Positions 37,097-54,328 of a stretch of DNA of 64,000 bases are shown one piece after another. The stretch is from Paenarthrobacter nitroguajacolicus. Its GTDB lineage: Bacteria > Actinomycetota > Actinomycetes > Actinomycetales > Micrococcaceae. The notes under the pieces were generated by a model, which worked only from the letters and a program-made list of their open reading frames with translations, ran no database searches and was not told where the DNA came from. Position 1 is the first letter of the stretch. Every line of letters begins with the position of its first letter. A program made the translations under genes and the position numbers. The stretch covers positions 1 through 64,000 of the forward strand of contig NZ_JAQPPK010000023.1 of assembly GCF_029952445.1 (NCBI RefSeq), in the 5' to 3' direction.

Positions 37097-38651
37097 CGCG
37101 GAACTTTGCCCGGCATGCCGGCACACCGTCCGTCCGGGCGCGGCGTTCTGCAACCAATGTGGATCGCCGCTGAACAACCGCGGAGCCCGCAAGGAAGGGA
37201 ACATCAACCACGCCCAGAGGGCTGCGCTGGAGTCCGCCAACCGGCAGGGCCTGGCCGATCCCGGTAGTATCTCCGTAGTGTCGGCGCCAACAGCGCCGTC
37301 GCATCCGGGAACGAATGCCGTGCCCGACAGTATGCCGGGGCCAGGGGGAGGGACCACTATGACCACCAAGCTCGAACTGGTGCCCGCCTCAGCGGGGAAG
37401 CGGTTGGGTGCGGCCGTTTTGGATTGGTTGGGTCCCGTGGCTGTCCTCGCCACAACTTTTGCCATTGGCATCGCGGGTATCACACAGACGCGGCGGAACG
37501 GCTTCATTGTTTATGACACCGGCCTGCTGGTCCTCCTGGGCAGCATTGGCATTGGGGTCACGGTGGTTTACACCTTTGTCCTGCTGGGACTCGAAGCCAA
37601 GTCCGGGAACACCATCGGCAACCAGCTCATGGGAATCCGCAGCACGGATGCCGACGGCTACGCTCCGGGCGCCGGCGCGGTTTTCGTGCGGGGTATCCTC
37701 ACCGGTGGATTGCTCATCGTGGGGTTCTTGGCTGCGGTCATCCTCTCGGCCCTCGGCTTGTTGGGCCTCGTTGTGTGGATCGCATTGCCGTTGATGGTCC
37801 TCGGTGTTGTGTGGGCCATCCTGGTGGTCATCTCCAATGCCTGGGACAACAACGGCAAGCTGCGCGGCTGGCATGACAAAGCGGCCAAGGCCTTGGTGTT
37901 CGACGTCAACGCCGGCCGCAATCCTGTCACCTCCGGAGGAATCCAAGGTCCCTACAGCTTCGCTCCCATGGATTTGCCGCCGGTCCAGCCGGTGGCCTCC
38001 CCGGTGCCGTCCGGGCGCGCGTCCACCCCGGTGAAAGCCCCTTCCGCGCAGGTAGCCCCGACGCAAGCAAGCCCAACCACACAGTCCGCAACGGCGTCGC
38101 CAGCCGTGCAGCCTTCGCATGATCCCAACCAGTGGCGTCCACCGACGCCGCCACGGCAGGTTCCGCCCGCGCCGGCAGTGCAGCTAGCCCCGCAGGCTCC
38201 CGTTGCGCCCCAAGTTCCCGTTGCGCCCCAGCCTCCCGCAGTAACGCCGCAAACCGCGGCCGCCCATCCTGACGACGACGTCGAACGCACCCAGATGCGT
38301 CCCGGAACGGCCCGTGCGCAGGCTGTCCTGCGGATAAGGATCGACGACGGCCAGGACGTCCAGCTCGGCGGAACCGTCCTTCTCGGCCGGAATCCTGCGC
38401 CCCAGCCAGGGGAAACGGTGGAGCAGCTCTTGCCGGTGTCCGATCCCGACAGGTCCATCTCCAAGACGCACGTCCATCTTCGGGTTGACGGGGATGGCGT
38501 GTGGGTGACGGACCGCAATTCGACCAACGGCAGTGCTGTCACCACTCCGGACGGCCTGCAGACCAGGCTTGCCGCGGGCGAGGCACTTTTCGTCCGACCA
38601 GGTTCCACAGTTCATTTCGGTGACCGCTCCTTCCACCTAGGACAAGCATGA
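37086..38651 (+). CDS. Zinc-ribbon/RDD membrane/FHA protein
   Basis: A 521-residue protein with three parts. The first is an N-terminal zinc ribbon (CPACRHTV then CNQCG, residues 8-26). The second is an RDD-type membrane domain at about 100-280 (AGKRLGAAVLDWLGPVAVLA; IGNQLMGIRSTDADG). After a long Pro/Ala/Gln-rich linker comes a C-terminal FHA domain at about 411-521 (LLGRNPAPQPG, ISKTHVHLRVDG, DRNSTNGS), which binds phosphothreonine. It overlaps genes on both sides (11 and 4 bases), tying it to the operon. It is a likely membrane-bound receptor for the kinase encoded three genes on. Confidence 0.88.
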   Translation: MNSDAELCPACRHTVRPGAAFCNQCGSPLNNRGARKEGNINHAQRAALESANRQGLADPGSISVVSAPTAPSHPGTNAVPDSMPGPGGGTTMTTKLELVPASAGKRLGAAVLDWLGPVAVLATTFAIGIAGITQTRRNGFIVYDTGLLVLLGSIGIGVTVVYTFVLLGLEAKSGNTIGNQLMGIRSTDADGYAPGAGAVFVRGILTGGLLIVGFLAAVILSALGLLGLVVWIALPLMVLGVVWAILVVISNAWDNNGKLRGWHDKAAKALVFDVNAGRNPVTSGGIQGPYSFAPMDLPPVQPVASPVPSGRASTPVKAPSAQVAPTQASPTTQSATASPAVQPSHDPNQWRPPTPPRQVPPAPAVQLAPQAPVAPQVPVAPQPPAVTPQTAAAHPDDDVERTQMRPGTARAQAVLRIRIDDGQDVQLGGTVLLGRNPAPQPGETVEQLLPVSDPDRSISKTHVHLRVDGDGVWVTDRNSTNGSAVTTPDGLQTRLAAGEALFVRPGSTVHFGDRSFHLGQA

Positions 38652-39556
38652 ATTCACAGCCGGCCACTCCTGCCAACGCCGACGCCGGGCCAGCCACAGG
38701 AAGATCCTCCTTCCGCCTTGGCTACGGCTACGGAACGGATCGGGGACTTCGTCGCGAGCTGAACGAGGATTCGTTCATCGCGGCGGACCCGGTGTTCGCC
38801 GTCGCCGACGGCATGGGTGGCCATGAGGCAGGCGAAATTGCCAGCGGCATGTGCGTCCGCACCTTGGGCAGCGCACCCGAGCTGGCTTCGGGGGTGCGGA
38901 CGGCTTCTGCGGCGGACCTTCAGGCGTGCCTGTTGAAAGCCGATGCCGCCATCCGGGACGCAACAGGCGCACGCGCCGGGACCACACTTTCCGGCGTGGT
39001 CGTGGTGGAACAGATGGGCTTGCCGTACTGGCTGGTCATGAACATTGGCGATTCCCGTACCTACCGGCTCAGCCAAGGTGAGTTCGCGCAGATCAGCGTG
39101 GATCACTCGGAAGTCCAGGAGCTTGTCGATTCGGGGGACATCACCCAGGAACAAGCCGCCGTCCATCCGCGCCGCCATGTTGTCACCCGCGCCCTGGGCA
39201 CCGGAGATGAGACCGAAGCCGATTTCTGGTTGCTTCCCATCCAGGAAGGCGATCGGATCATGGTCTGCTCTGATGGTCTGAACGGCGAACTCGGCGATGA
39301 CCACATGTTCCGGATCCTGAGCACCGTTGCCCACCCGCAAGACGCCGTGGATGCCCTCATCCAGGCTGCCTTGCGGAGCGGTGGACGCGACAACGTCACG
39401 GTCATTGTGGTTGACGCAAAGAACGTCCTGAACGACGCCGGTATCGCCATTACGGCTCCCCGTCCGGAAGTCGGGTCGGAAGTCGAGGAAGACACCCTCC
39501 CCAGGGCTTGGGTGAATGGTACCGACCGGGAGGAAGGCAGCGATGGCAAGCAGTAA
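38648..39556 (+). CDS. PP2C-family Ser/Thr protein phosphatase
   Basis: A 302-residue metal-dependent phosphatase of the PstP/PrpC type. Motifs: RRELNEDSFIA, VFAVADGMGGHEAGEIAS, NIGDSRTYRL, SDGLNGELGDD and the late GGRDNVTVIVV, which together supply the metal-binding aspartates. It lacks a membrane segment, unlike PstP. It reverses phosphorylation by the kinase of the same operon, probably on the FHA partners' ligands (inference). The start overlaps the previous stop (ATGA), and the next gene starts 14 bases before its end. Confidence 0.93.
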   Translation: MNSQPATPANADAGPATGRSSFRLGYGYGTDRGLRRELNEDSFIAADPVFAVADGMGGHEAGEIASGMCVRTLGSAPELASGVRTASAADLQACLLKADAAIRDATGARAGTTLSGVVVVEQMGLPYWLVMNIGDSRTYRLSQGEFAQISVDHSEVQELVDSGDITQEQAAVHPRRHVVTRALGTGDETEADFWLLPIQEGDRIMVCSDGLNGELGDDHMFRILSTVAHPQDAVDALIQAALRSGGRDNVTVIVVDAKNVLNDAGIAITAPRPEVGSEVEEDTLPRAWVNGTDREEGSDGKQ

Positions 39557-41366
39557 TCTCCTGTCCCACACGCGTTACCAGCAGGGTGGGTGGTTTGGCG
39601 TTGTCCGCAACGGGACCGTTGTACTCCTTGGCCCCGACACACCCCATGCCCTGATCGACTCCGTCTGGGAGTTGCTGGCCTCATCGCCGGAAGCCCACGA
39701 AGTCCTGCACGAAGTGACCGAAGCCTTCGGTGTTTCGCTGAGCCGGATCCCGCCGTTCGGCATCATTGATTCGAAGGATGCGCTCCGGGTGTTCCTCCGT
39801 GGCGACCTCGAATTGTCGGTGCAGGTGGGCGGTGGACAGGAACAGCTCACTGGCCGTGACGTCACCACGTGGACGGAGCGCCGCATTGCCGGAGTTACAT
39901 CCTTCAGCGTTTACATCGGTGCGCAGGCCGCTGATGGAGGAGAGCAGCCACTGCTGGACACCCTGCCGTTGAAGGACGGGGTGGTGCTGCTTGCTTCCTT
40001 GGAAGCAGCAGGCGAGGGAGCTGGGACCGTGCGGAAGGATACTCCTGGGGCGGAGTCCGTCGAAGTGGAGCGCGTTCCGGGGGCACCCATCGTTCCGGTT
40101 TCCGATGAAACCATGATCGGCTACCACGAAGCCGACCTCGGCCTGACGATCGCGCCAGGACAAGTGCAGGTCGTCGCCGAGCAGGTTCCTGCGGACGAAG
40201 CGTCCGCCGCGGAATCCATCGCGGTGGTCGAATCCATCGCCGCAGCGGAGCCTGTCACTGAAGTGGAACCTGCTGAAGTGGAACCTGCTGAACTGGAACT
40301 TGTCGCTTCGGGTGAACCGGAGTCGGAGAAAGCTGCTTCCAATGATGCCGATGCTGATGTTGACCTTGATGCTGATCTTGATGCGGCGGGCGTTCCGGTC
40401 CACACCAGCACGACTGATCCCTTGAGCCATTCGCTGGAAAACACCACGAACTATGACCACCTGTGGGACAAGACCGTGATGCGCACCATCGAAGATGCCG
40501 CGGTCCGTCTGGACGGCGACTCCGATGACCACGACGCTCCGGTTGCCCACGCTCCTGCGCCGCTACCGCCGTCGGCTCCGCAACCGCAGTCTGAGCCGGA
40601 ACAGGCTCCGCAACCGCTGTCTGCTCCGCAACCGCCGTCGGAGACGGAACAGGCCGCGGCGCCATCCGCCGCTCCGGCGCCTTCGGGTGGCCTCATTGAT
40701 TCCGTGCCCTGGCTGCGCAGCGCTCAACCGTCGCCACCCGTTGCCGCTCCCGCCCCGCAAGTACCGGCAGCCTGGACGCCCGCGCCCGCGATTGGCCCCG
40801 TCGACGAGGATTCGGACCATGACGGCCAGACCGTCATGAAGAGCAGTCTGCCCCTGGCCGACGACGCCGAGCCGGCTGGGGCTGCTGGCGACGCTCCCGC
40901 CGTCAATGGCCCCAGTGTGTTGGCCAGGGTCTGCTCGCAAGGGCATGCCAACCCGCCCACCTATCCGCTGTGTTCGGTCTGCGGAGTTGCCATTTCCGGG
41001 GATTCGGTCCACGTCCCGCGCCCGCGACTGGGCCGAATGCGGCTGTCCACCGGCGAATTGATCGATCTTGACCAGTCGCTCATCATTGGGCGCCAACCCT
41101 CGGTTTCCCGTGTCCAGGGCGGCACCATGCCACGCCTGGTCCAGGTGGAGAGCCCCGGCGGGGATATCTCGCGCTCCCACGTCGAAGTCCGGCTGGAAGG
41201 CTGGCACGTGATGCTGTGCGACCTGAAGGCAACCAACGGCACTGTGCTCATCCGTGAGGGCCAGGCGCCCCGCCGGCTTGCCCAGAACGAGATGGCGATC
41301 CTGCTGGACGGCGATATCGCCGAACTCGGCGACGACATTTCATTGCGTTTCGAGGAGATTCTTTGA
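39543..41366 (+). CDS. FHA-domain protein with zinc ribbon and acidic linker
   Basis: A 607-residue soluble protein. Residues 1-110 form an unrecognised folded domain (GGWFGVVRNGTVVLLGPDTP). A long low-complexity Glu/Ala/Pro region follows (about 190-450). Next is a zinc-ribbon-like CSQGHANPPTYPLCSVCG near 462-480, then a C-terminal FHA domain at about 497-607 (SLIIGRQPSV, ISRSHVEVRLEG, DLKATNGT). ATG 39543 has AGGAAGG 6 bases upstream and lies inside the phosphatase gene. It is a probable adaptor recognising phosphothreonine made by the adjacent kinase, whose TTG start overlaps its stop. Confidence 0.85.
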   Translation: MASSNLLSHTRYQQGGWFGVVRNGTVVLLGPDTPHALIDSVWELLASSPEAHEVLHEVTEAFGVSLSRIPPFGIIDSKDALRVFLRGDLELSVQVGGGQEQLTGRDVTTWTERRIAGVTSFSVYIGAQAADGGEQPLLDTLPLKDGVVLLASLEAAGEGAGTVRKDTPGAESVEVERVPGAPIVPVSDETMIGYHEADLGLTIAPGQVQVVAEQVPADEASAAESIAVVESIAAAEPVTEVEPAEVEPAELELVASGEPESEKAASNDADADVDLDADLDAAGVPVHTSTTDPLSHSLENTTNYDHLWDKTVMRTIEDAAVRLDGDSDDHDAPVAHAPAPLPPSAPQPQSEPEQAPQPLSAPQPPSETEQAAAPSAAPAPSGGLIDSVPWLRSAQPSPPVAAPAPQVPAAWTPAPAIGPVDEDSDHDGQTVMKSSLPLADDAEPAGAAGDAPAVNGPSVLARVCSQGHANPPTYPLCSVCGVAISGDSVHVPRPRLGRMRLSTGELIDLDQSLIIGRQPSVSRVQGGTMPRLVQVESPGGDISRSHVEVRLEGWHVMLCDLKATNGTVLIREGQAPRRLAQNEMAILLDGDIAELGDDISLRFEEIL

Positions 41367-43135
41367 GTTCCAAGAGGCCCCCCGCGCCGCCTCCGCCCAT
41401 CCCGGGATTCAAGTACATCAGCTTGCTTGGCTCCGGTGGGTTCTCCGATGTGTACCTGTACGAGCAAGACCGGCCGCGCCGGAAAGTAGCCGTCAAGGTG
41501 CTGCTCTCCGACCTCAAGACCGAAGGGGCGCGCCGCCGCTTCGAGTCTGAGGCGAACCTGATGGCGCAATTGTCCTCGCACCCCTACATCGTGACGATCT
41601 TCGAAGCGGAGATCACCGAGAGCGGGCACTCCTACCTGGCCATGGAGTACTGCTCACGGCCCAGCCTCGACGTCCGGTACCGGCGCCAGCGCTTCAGCGT
41701 GGACGAGGTCCTTGCCGTCGGCATCCAGGTGGCGTCCGCCGTCGAGACCGCCCACCGGGCAGGAATCGTGCACCGCGACATCAAGCCCGCCAACATCCTG
41801 GTGACCGATTACAACCGTCCGGCGCTGACGGACTTCGGTATTTCCGGCACCATTGGTGCCGACGCCGAGGACGACGCCGGTATGTCCATCCCGTGGTCGC
41901 CCCCCGAACAGTTTCGCGGCGGCGCCGTGGAGGGTGTCCCCGTGGACATCTGGGCACTGGGGGCCACGCTCTATACGCTGCTGGCCGGGCGCTCGCCTTT
42001 CGTTCTTCCGGGACAGGACAATTCGCAGCGCGAACTGATCTCCCGCATCACCAACGCGCCGCTGCCCAGGCTTGGCCGCGCCGATGTTCCGGAGTCTCTG
42101 GAACTTGTCCTGGCGACGGCGATGGCGAAGTCTCCGGGGTCCCGCTACTCGTCAGCGCACGCCTTTGCCCTGGCACTGCAGCGCATCCAGACCGAGCTGA
42201 ACCTGTCCGTGACACCGTTCGAGGTACTAGAAGAGCCCGGCCACGGCGACGAACAGCACCCTGACGACAACTTCGAGGAAACCCGGGTCCGGAGCATCGC
42301 CTCGATCGATCCCGATGCTTCGGGGACCGCCACGACGGGATCGGCGCCGACCTTCCCGGCGCGGACGTTCCCATCCACGGTGCCGGGAAATACGTCGCGC
42401 ACGGCACAAACTCCGGCCGCCTGGCGAGTTCAGGCCCAGCAGGATGCTGCCCAGCAAGCGCCAGCGCAGCAAGCGCCAGCGCAGCAAGCACCAGCCCAGC
42501 AAGCCCAGGACCAGCAGGCCGCGCCGCCACAATTCCAGGCGCCGCAGCCGGGCACGCACGAACCCGATTCCGCGGAGTCCACTGTCCTGCGTGGCTGGCA
42601 GCCATCAGGTAGGCAGGACATCGTTGACGATACTGTCAGTCGCTCCGCGTCGCAGGCACCCCAGGACACCGGCGATGAAGCGCCGGCTGCAGACCACAGC
42701 AAACGAAATCTGTGGCTTGCTGCAACTGGCGCGGCGGTGCTGGTTGTCGCGATCGTGGTAGGCGTGGTGCTGGGCGCCCAAGCGCAGCCGAAGGTGGCAC
42801 CCACAGAGACGGCCAGCAAGCCGCCGGCGGACCCGATAGGCGATGGTGGGGTGCCCGAGGTTACGGACATCACTTACGAGATCCAAAGCGGTGGCACATC
42901 AACGACGCCCTTGGTCGTTTTTCGCTGGGACAGCCCTGACTGGAAGGTGACGGACACTTTCAAGTGGCGCCTCAAATCCGCGAAGTCCGAGGGCACCTAC
43001 GAATCGACGTCCGAACTTTACGCCATCATCACGGGCCACGCCGAGCGGCCCCTCTGCATCCAGGTCATCATGATCCGGGAAGATGGTTCGGCCTCGCCGG
43101 GCGGTCCTGAATCCATTGCCTGTGTGGAGAAATAG
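41363..43135 (+). CDS. Membrane Ser/Thr protein kinase (Pkb2-like)
   Basis: A 590-residue Hanks-type kinase. The kinase domain (about 10-275) is intact: glycine loop LGSGGFSDVYLYEQ, Lys45, catalytic HRDIKPAN (Asp139), DFG Asp157 and a PPEQF activation-segment end. A linker with tandem QQAPA repeats, encoded by 15-bp DNA repeats near 42437-42510, leads to one membrane segment (about 448-470) and an external C-terminal domain of about 110 residues. That domain resembles a beta-sandwich, not PASTA. The TTG start (41363) overlaps the previous stop as TTGA, with GAGGAG ahead of it. It is the pkb2 equivalent of the PFNA cluster. Likely substrates are neighbours in this operon (inference). Confidence 0.93.
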   Translation: MSSKRPPAPPPPIPGFKYISLLGSGGFSDVYLYEQDRPRRKVAVKVLLSDLKTEGARRRFESEANLMAQLSSHPYIVTIFEAEITESGHSYLAMEYCSRPSLDVRYRRQRFSVDEVLAVGIQVASAVETAHRAGIVHRDIKPANILVTDYNRPALTDFGISGTIGADAEDDAGMSIPWSPPEQFRGGAVEGVPVDIWALGATLYTLLAGRSPFVLPGQDNSQRELISRITNAPLPRLGRADVPESLELVLATAMAKSPGSRYSSAHAFALALQRIQTELNLSVTPFEVLEEPGHGDEQHPDDNFEETRVRSIASIDPDASGTATTGSAPTFPARTFPSTVPGNTSRTAQTPAAWRVQAQQDAAQQAPAQQAPAQQAPAQQAQDQQAAPPQFQAPQPGTHEPDSAESTVLRGWQPSGRQDIVDDTVSRSASQAPQDTGDEAPAADHSKRNLWLAATGAAVLVVAIVVGVVLGAQAQPKVAPTETASKPPADPIGDGGVPEVTDITYEIQSGGTSTTPLVVFRWDSPDWKVTDTFKWRLKSAKSEGTYESTSELYAIITGHAERPLCIQVIMIREDGSASPGGPESIACVEK

Positions 43136-43180
43136 ACGGCTCATGACAGAAACACGTTGTCCAGCGAGGAGGCACAGATC

Positions 43181-43881
43181 ATGGGGGATCTAGCAATAGA
43201 TTTCTGTGGGGAATGGTACGAACCATCCGACGAGGACGTCTTTGACATCGGCCGTGAAGGCGATCTTGAAGTCGACGACAACCCGTACCTGCACCGGCGC
43301 TTCCTGCAGATTGCCCGATACGACGGCATCTGGTGGCTGAGCAACGTAGGCAGCATGCTCTCGGCCACCATCGCGGACGGCTCCGGTGGCATGCAGGCCT
43401 GGCTGGCGCCAGGGGCCAGGATCCCTTTGGTGTTCAGCCACACGAACGTCATTTTCACTGCCGGTCCCACCACGTACGAGTTTGCGGTGCATCTGAAGAC
43501 GCCGTCCTTCCGCCATGAAGCCCGCGACGAAGACCAGGCCGGTGATACGACCATTGGCCCGGTAGTTTTCACCGACTCCCAAAAGGCGCTCATCGTTGCC
43601 CTGGCCGAACCCATGTTGCGGCGCGATGGCACCGGCTTCAGCGCCATTCCGTCCTCCGCGGAGGCCGCCAAACGCCTGGGCTGGGCCCTGACCCGGTTCA
43701 ACCGCAAGCTGGACAACGTGTGCGACAAACTGGACCGCGTCGGCGTCGTGGGACTGCGCGGTGGCGCCGGAAAACTGGCCACCAACCGCCGGGCGCGTTT
43801 GGTTGAGCATGCCGTGACGTCCCACCTGGTGACGCCGGCCGACCTGAATCTTCTTGAGAAAATGAGTGGAGTCGACGAAGG

Positions 43882-43885
<4 letters not shown>
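43181..43885 (+). CDS. FHA-like/winged-helix protein
   Basis: A 234-residue protein. The N-terminal half reads as an FHA-type fold (FDIGREGDLEVDD, LHRRFLQIARYDG, WWLSNVGS), but the canonical Ser of the SxxH motif is not obvious, so phosphopeptide binding is uncertain. The C-terminal half (about 130-225) looks like a winged-helix domain (TDSQKALIVALAEPMLRR, AAKRLGWALTRFNRKLDNVC). ATG 43181 has GAGGAGG 8 bases upstream; a TTG at 43157 in frame is less likely. It overlaps the EssC-like gene by ATGA. It could be a regulator or an adaptor of the motor protein; no close family recognised. Confidence 0.75.
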
Positions 43886-51507
<7,622 letters not shown>

Positions 51508-51517
51508 GAACAATCCG

Positions 51518-52726
51518 GTGATCAGGACACTGGCCATCGCCAACTACCGATCGATCCGGGATCTTGCCATTCAGTTGCATGGCTTGGACATCGTGACCGG
51601 AGCCAATGGCAGCGGAAAGTCCTCGCTATACCGTGCCCTGCGGTTGCTGGCCGAGTGCGCCGGCGGAGACTCCGGAAACGTAGTGGGCTCCCTCGCCAGG
51701 GACGGGGGATTGTCGTCCACTCTCTGGGCGGGACCCGAGACCATCAGCGACGCCATGCGCCGGGGTGAGGTACCAGTCCAAGGCACGGTCCGCAAGGCGT
51801 CGGTGAACCTGAAACTGGGCTATTCCGGGGACGACTTCGGTTACCTGGTGGACCTTGGCATGCCTGTGCCGGGAGGCGTGGGATTCGACCAGGAAACGGG
51901 CAGGCCGCGTCCTTCGGCTTTTGGGCTCGACCCCGAAATCAAGCGGGAGCAAATTTTCTCCGGCCCCGTTGCCAGGCCTGGGTCCTTGCTGGTTGACCGC
52001 AAAGGCAGTCTGGCCCGGCTCCGTGGCGCCGGTGGGGAATGGACGGAGCTGTCGCGGCGCCTGGATACCTACCAAAGCATGCTCACCGAAGTCTCGGACC
52101 AGGACCGCGCGCCGGAGGTCTTGCGGGTGCGGGACTCTGTGCGTTCCTGGCGCTTCTATGACCACTTCCGCACCGACCCCGATGCCCCAGCCCGCCAGGC
52201 GCAGATCGGGACCCGTACGCCGGTACTGCATCACAGTGGCAGGGATCTCGCGGCCGCCCTCCAGACCCTGCGGGAGGTGGGGGTCGAACAGAAGCTGGAT
52301 ACCGCCGTCGGCCACGCTTTTCCGGGAAGCCGGCTGCAGGTCGCCGTCAATGATGGCAGGTTCAGTATGGAGCTGAAACAGCCCGGGATGCTGCGGCCCA
52401 TGAAAGCTGCCGAACTCTCCGATGGAACCTTGCGTTTCCTTCTGCTGACAGCTGCGTTGCTGACTCCGCGGCCCCCTGAGCTTATGGTCCTCAACGAACC
52501 CGAGACCAGTCTCCACGTTGACCTGATGCCGGCGCTGGCCGGACTGATTGTCCAGGCCAGCGCCTACAGCCAATTGATCGTGGTGACACATTCCGAGGCC
52601 CTCCTCGCAGCGCTCCGGGAGACCGGGGCCGCGCATGAGCACGAGCTCTACAAGGAATTGGGCGAAACCAGGATCAAGGGCCTGGGCGCCCTGGAAGGTC
52701 CGCTGTGGAGCTGGCCCAAGCGCTGA
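51518..52726 (+). CDS. AAA family ATPase (RecF/OLD-like, ABC-type head)
   Basis: A 402-residue ATPase of the SMC/RecF/OLD class. Walker A is GANGSGKSS (about 27-35). The ABC signature-like LSDGTLRFLLL lies near 300, Walker B LMVLNEPETSLH near 321-332, and an H-loop VVTHSEALL follows. The insert between the halves is short, with no coiled coil and no TOPRIM domain, so it is not a full OLD nuclease. The start is GTG 51518 (VIRTLAIANYRSIRDLAI), 10 bases after the phosphatase gene. The role is unknown; such proteins act in DNA repair, toxin or defence systems, but no partner gene is visible here. Confidence 0.83.
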   Translation: MIRTLAIANYRSIRDLAIQLHGLDIVTGANGSGKSSLYRALRLLAECAGGDSGNVVGSLARDGGLSSTLWAGPETISDAMRRGEVPVQGTVRKASVNLKLGYSGDDFGYLVDLGMPVPGGVGFDQETGRPRPSAFGLDPEIKREQIFSGPVARPGSLLVDRKGSLARLRGAGGEWTELSRRLDTYQSMLTEVSDQDRAPEVLRVRDSVRSWRFYDHFRTDPDAPARQAQIGTRTPVLHHSGRDLAAALQTLREVGVEQKLDTAVGHAFPGSRLQVAVNDGRFSMELKQPGMLRPMKAAELSDGTLRFLLLTAALLTPRPPELMVLNEPETSLHVDLMPALAGLIVQASAYSQLIVVTHSEALLAALRETGAAHEHELYKELGETRIKGLGALEGPLWSWPKR

Positions 52727-52744
52727 CCCCTGGCAAGGGTCAGC
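52722..52744. terminator. Possible terminator hairpin
   Basis: GCTGACCC-ctggcaa-GGGTCAGC forms a perfect 8-bp stem that includes the AAA ATPase stop codon. It lies 17 bases from the end of the convergent monooxygenase gene. It has no T-run, so strength is uncertain. Confidence 0.5.
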
Positions 52745-52761
52745 CATGCATTGTGTAGCGC

Positions 52762-54129
52762 CTAGAAGGCCGAACCAATGGAAGTCAGCTCCTGGGCAGC
52801 ACTTCCGGCATAACGGTTACCGGGCCGGTCCAGCCCATAGTGTCCCCGAAGCGTTGTGGCCGTGTACTCGGTGCGGAAGAGGCCGCGCTGCTGCAGGATC
52901 GGCACCACCTGGTCAACAAAGACTTCCAAGCCGGAGGGAAGGACGGGCGGCATGATGTTGAAGCCGTCGGCAGCTCCTGCGTGGAACCATTCCTGGATGG
53001 CATCGGCCACCTGTTCCGGTGTGCCGGAAAAGGTCCGGTGCCCGCGGCCGCCACCCAACCGGCCAATCAACTGCCTGACAGTCAGTTTCTCTCGGCGGGC
53101 CAGTTCCACGATCAAGGTGTACCTGCTCTTGGCTCCTTCGATGTCGTCTTCGGAGGGAAGGTCCGAAGGGAGCTGCCGGTCCAGGGGAAGGTCCTCAGGT
53201 GCCAGCCGCAACGTCCGCGCAAGCTGTTCGCGCGCGTATTCGGGTTTGATCAGCTCATCAAGTTCCCTTTCGAGCCTGAGGGCTTCGGCTTCGGTGGAAC
53301 CGATCACCGGGACGATGCCCGGCAGGATCTTGATGCCTTCGGGGTCCCTTCCGGCAGCGGCTGTGCGTGCCTTTAGATCCGAGTAGAAATCCTGTGCGTC
53401 GCCGAGTGTCTGGTGGGCCGTAAACACGGCTTCGGCATACTGGGCCGCCAGGTTCTTACCGTTTTCCGAGGACCCCGCCTGGACAACCAAAGGGTGGCCC
53501 TGGGGTGAGCGGGGAACGTTGAGGGGACCGCGGACCCGGAAGTGCTTTCCTTCGTGGTCGATGACCCGGATCTTCGTGTCGTCGCCCCAGACGCCCTGTT
53601 CCTTGTCGGCAAGGATGGCGTCATCGTCCCAGCTGTCCCACAGCTTTTGCGCTACCTCGATGAACTCGGCCGCCCGTTCGTAGCGGACTGCGTGTGCCGG
53701 CTGGTCGTCCACCCCGAAGTTCCGTGCTGCATCGGGGCCCGCGGTGGTCACCACGTTCCACCCGGCGCGTCCGCCGCTCACCCAGTCCACGGAGGCGAAG
53801 CGCCGCGCGAGGTTGAAGGGGTCGTTGTAGGTGGTGGACGCGGTGGCGATCAGGCCGATCCTTTGCGTTGCCGCGGCAATGGCCGTCAGCAATACCGTGG
53901 GCTCCAGCTTTCCGGCCGGACGGCGGCCCACCTCGCCAAACAGGACGGGGGAGTCGGCGAAGAAGATGGAGTCGAGCTTGCCTCGTTCCGCGGTGCGGGC
54001 GAGGTGCTGGTAGTGCTCTATTTTGGTGGAGGCAAAGGGATCACTTTCCGGCAGACGCCATGAGGCTTCGTGGTGTCCGGTGCTCATGAGGAAAGCGTTC
54101 AGGTGCAGTTGGCGCTTTGGCGGGGTCAT
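52762..54129 (-). CDS. LLM-class FMN-dependent monooxygenase (NtaA/SnaA/DszA family)
   Basis: A 455-residue flavin-dependent monooxygenase working with reduced FMN from a separate reductase. The family N-terminus LHLNAFLMSTGHHEASWR, the segment RGKLDSIFFADSP, VSGGRAGWNVVTTAGPDAARNFG, and PLVVQAGSSENGKNLAAQYA are recognisable. Relatives oxidise nitrilotriacetate, pristinamycin precursors or organosulfur compounds; the substrate here is unknown. ATG 54127-54129 has AAGGAG 4 bases ahead; the open frame beyond has no such site. No reductase gene is adjacent. Confidence 0.9.
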   Translation of the reverse strand: MTPPKRQLHLNAFLMSTGHHEASWRLPESDPFASTKIEHYQHLARTAERGKLDSIFFADSPVLFGEVGRRPAGKLEPTVLLTAIAAATQRIGLIATASTTYNDPFNLARRFASVDWVSGGRAGWNVVTTAGPDAARNFGVDDQPAHAVRYERAAEFIEVAQKLWDSWDDDAILADKEQGVWGDDTKIRVIDHEGKHFRVRGPLNVPRSPQGHPLVVQAGSSENGKNLAAQYAEAVFTAHQTLGDAQDFYSDLKARTAAAGRDPEGIKILPGIVPVIGSTEAEALRLERELDELIKPEYAREQLARTLRLAPEDLPLDRQLPSDLPSEDDIEGAKSRYTLIVELARREKLTVRQLIGRLGGGRGHRTFSGTPEQVADAIQEWFHAGAADGFNIMPPVLPSGLEVFVDQVVPILQQRGLFRTEYTATTLRGHYGLDRPGNRYAGSAAQELTSIGSAF

Positions 54130-54142
54130 GTTTCTCCTTGGT

Positions 54143-54328
54143 TCAGGACAGTGCGGGGCTGGTGGGTGGCGGGTTGTGTGGCAACTTAAGCACGTCCTCG
54201 AAGACCACCGCCAGCAGCCCGACACGTCCGCGCAACAGCGGGAAACCGGGGTTCACCAAACGCAACGGAACGGCATTCAACGCCACAGGAGGCAACAGAA
54301 AGGAACCCGCCTGGCCCGGCCGAGCCAC
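54143..54328 (-). CDS. Doubtful small open frame upstream of the monooxygenase
   Basis: The 318-base gap 54130-54447 holds a minus-strand frame of up to 61 codons, ending 13 bases before the monooxygenase start. It includes RVGLLAVVFEDVLKLPHNPP and moderately GC-biased third positions. No ribosome site or family match is recognised. It could be a small gene or leader peptide, or simply open frame in an untranslated leader. The rest of the gap shows no clear repeat or RNA structure. Confidence 0.25.
   Translation of the reverse strand: MARPGQAGSFLLPPVALNAVPLRLVNPGFPLLRGRVGLLAVVFEDVLKLPHNPPPTSPALS

Noticed and set aside
43143..43193. 16-codon frame starting ATGACAGAAACACG just after the kinase stop
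   Set aside because: It is too short, overlaps the start of the next gene and shows no conserved pattern.
51518..52726. AAA ATPase as part of a two-gene defence system
   Set aside because: No adjacent nuclease, reverse transcriptase or other effector gene is present. The neighbours are ligA and a sugar phosphatase on one side and a metabolic monooxygenase on the other.
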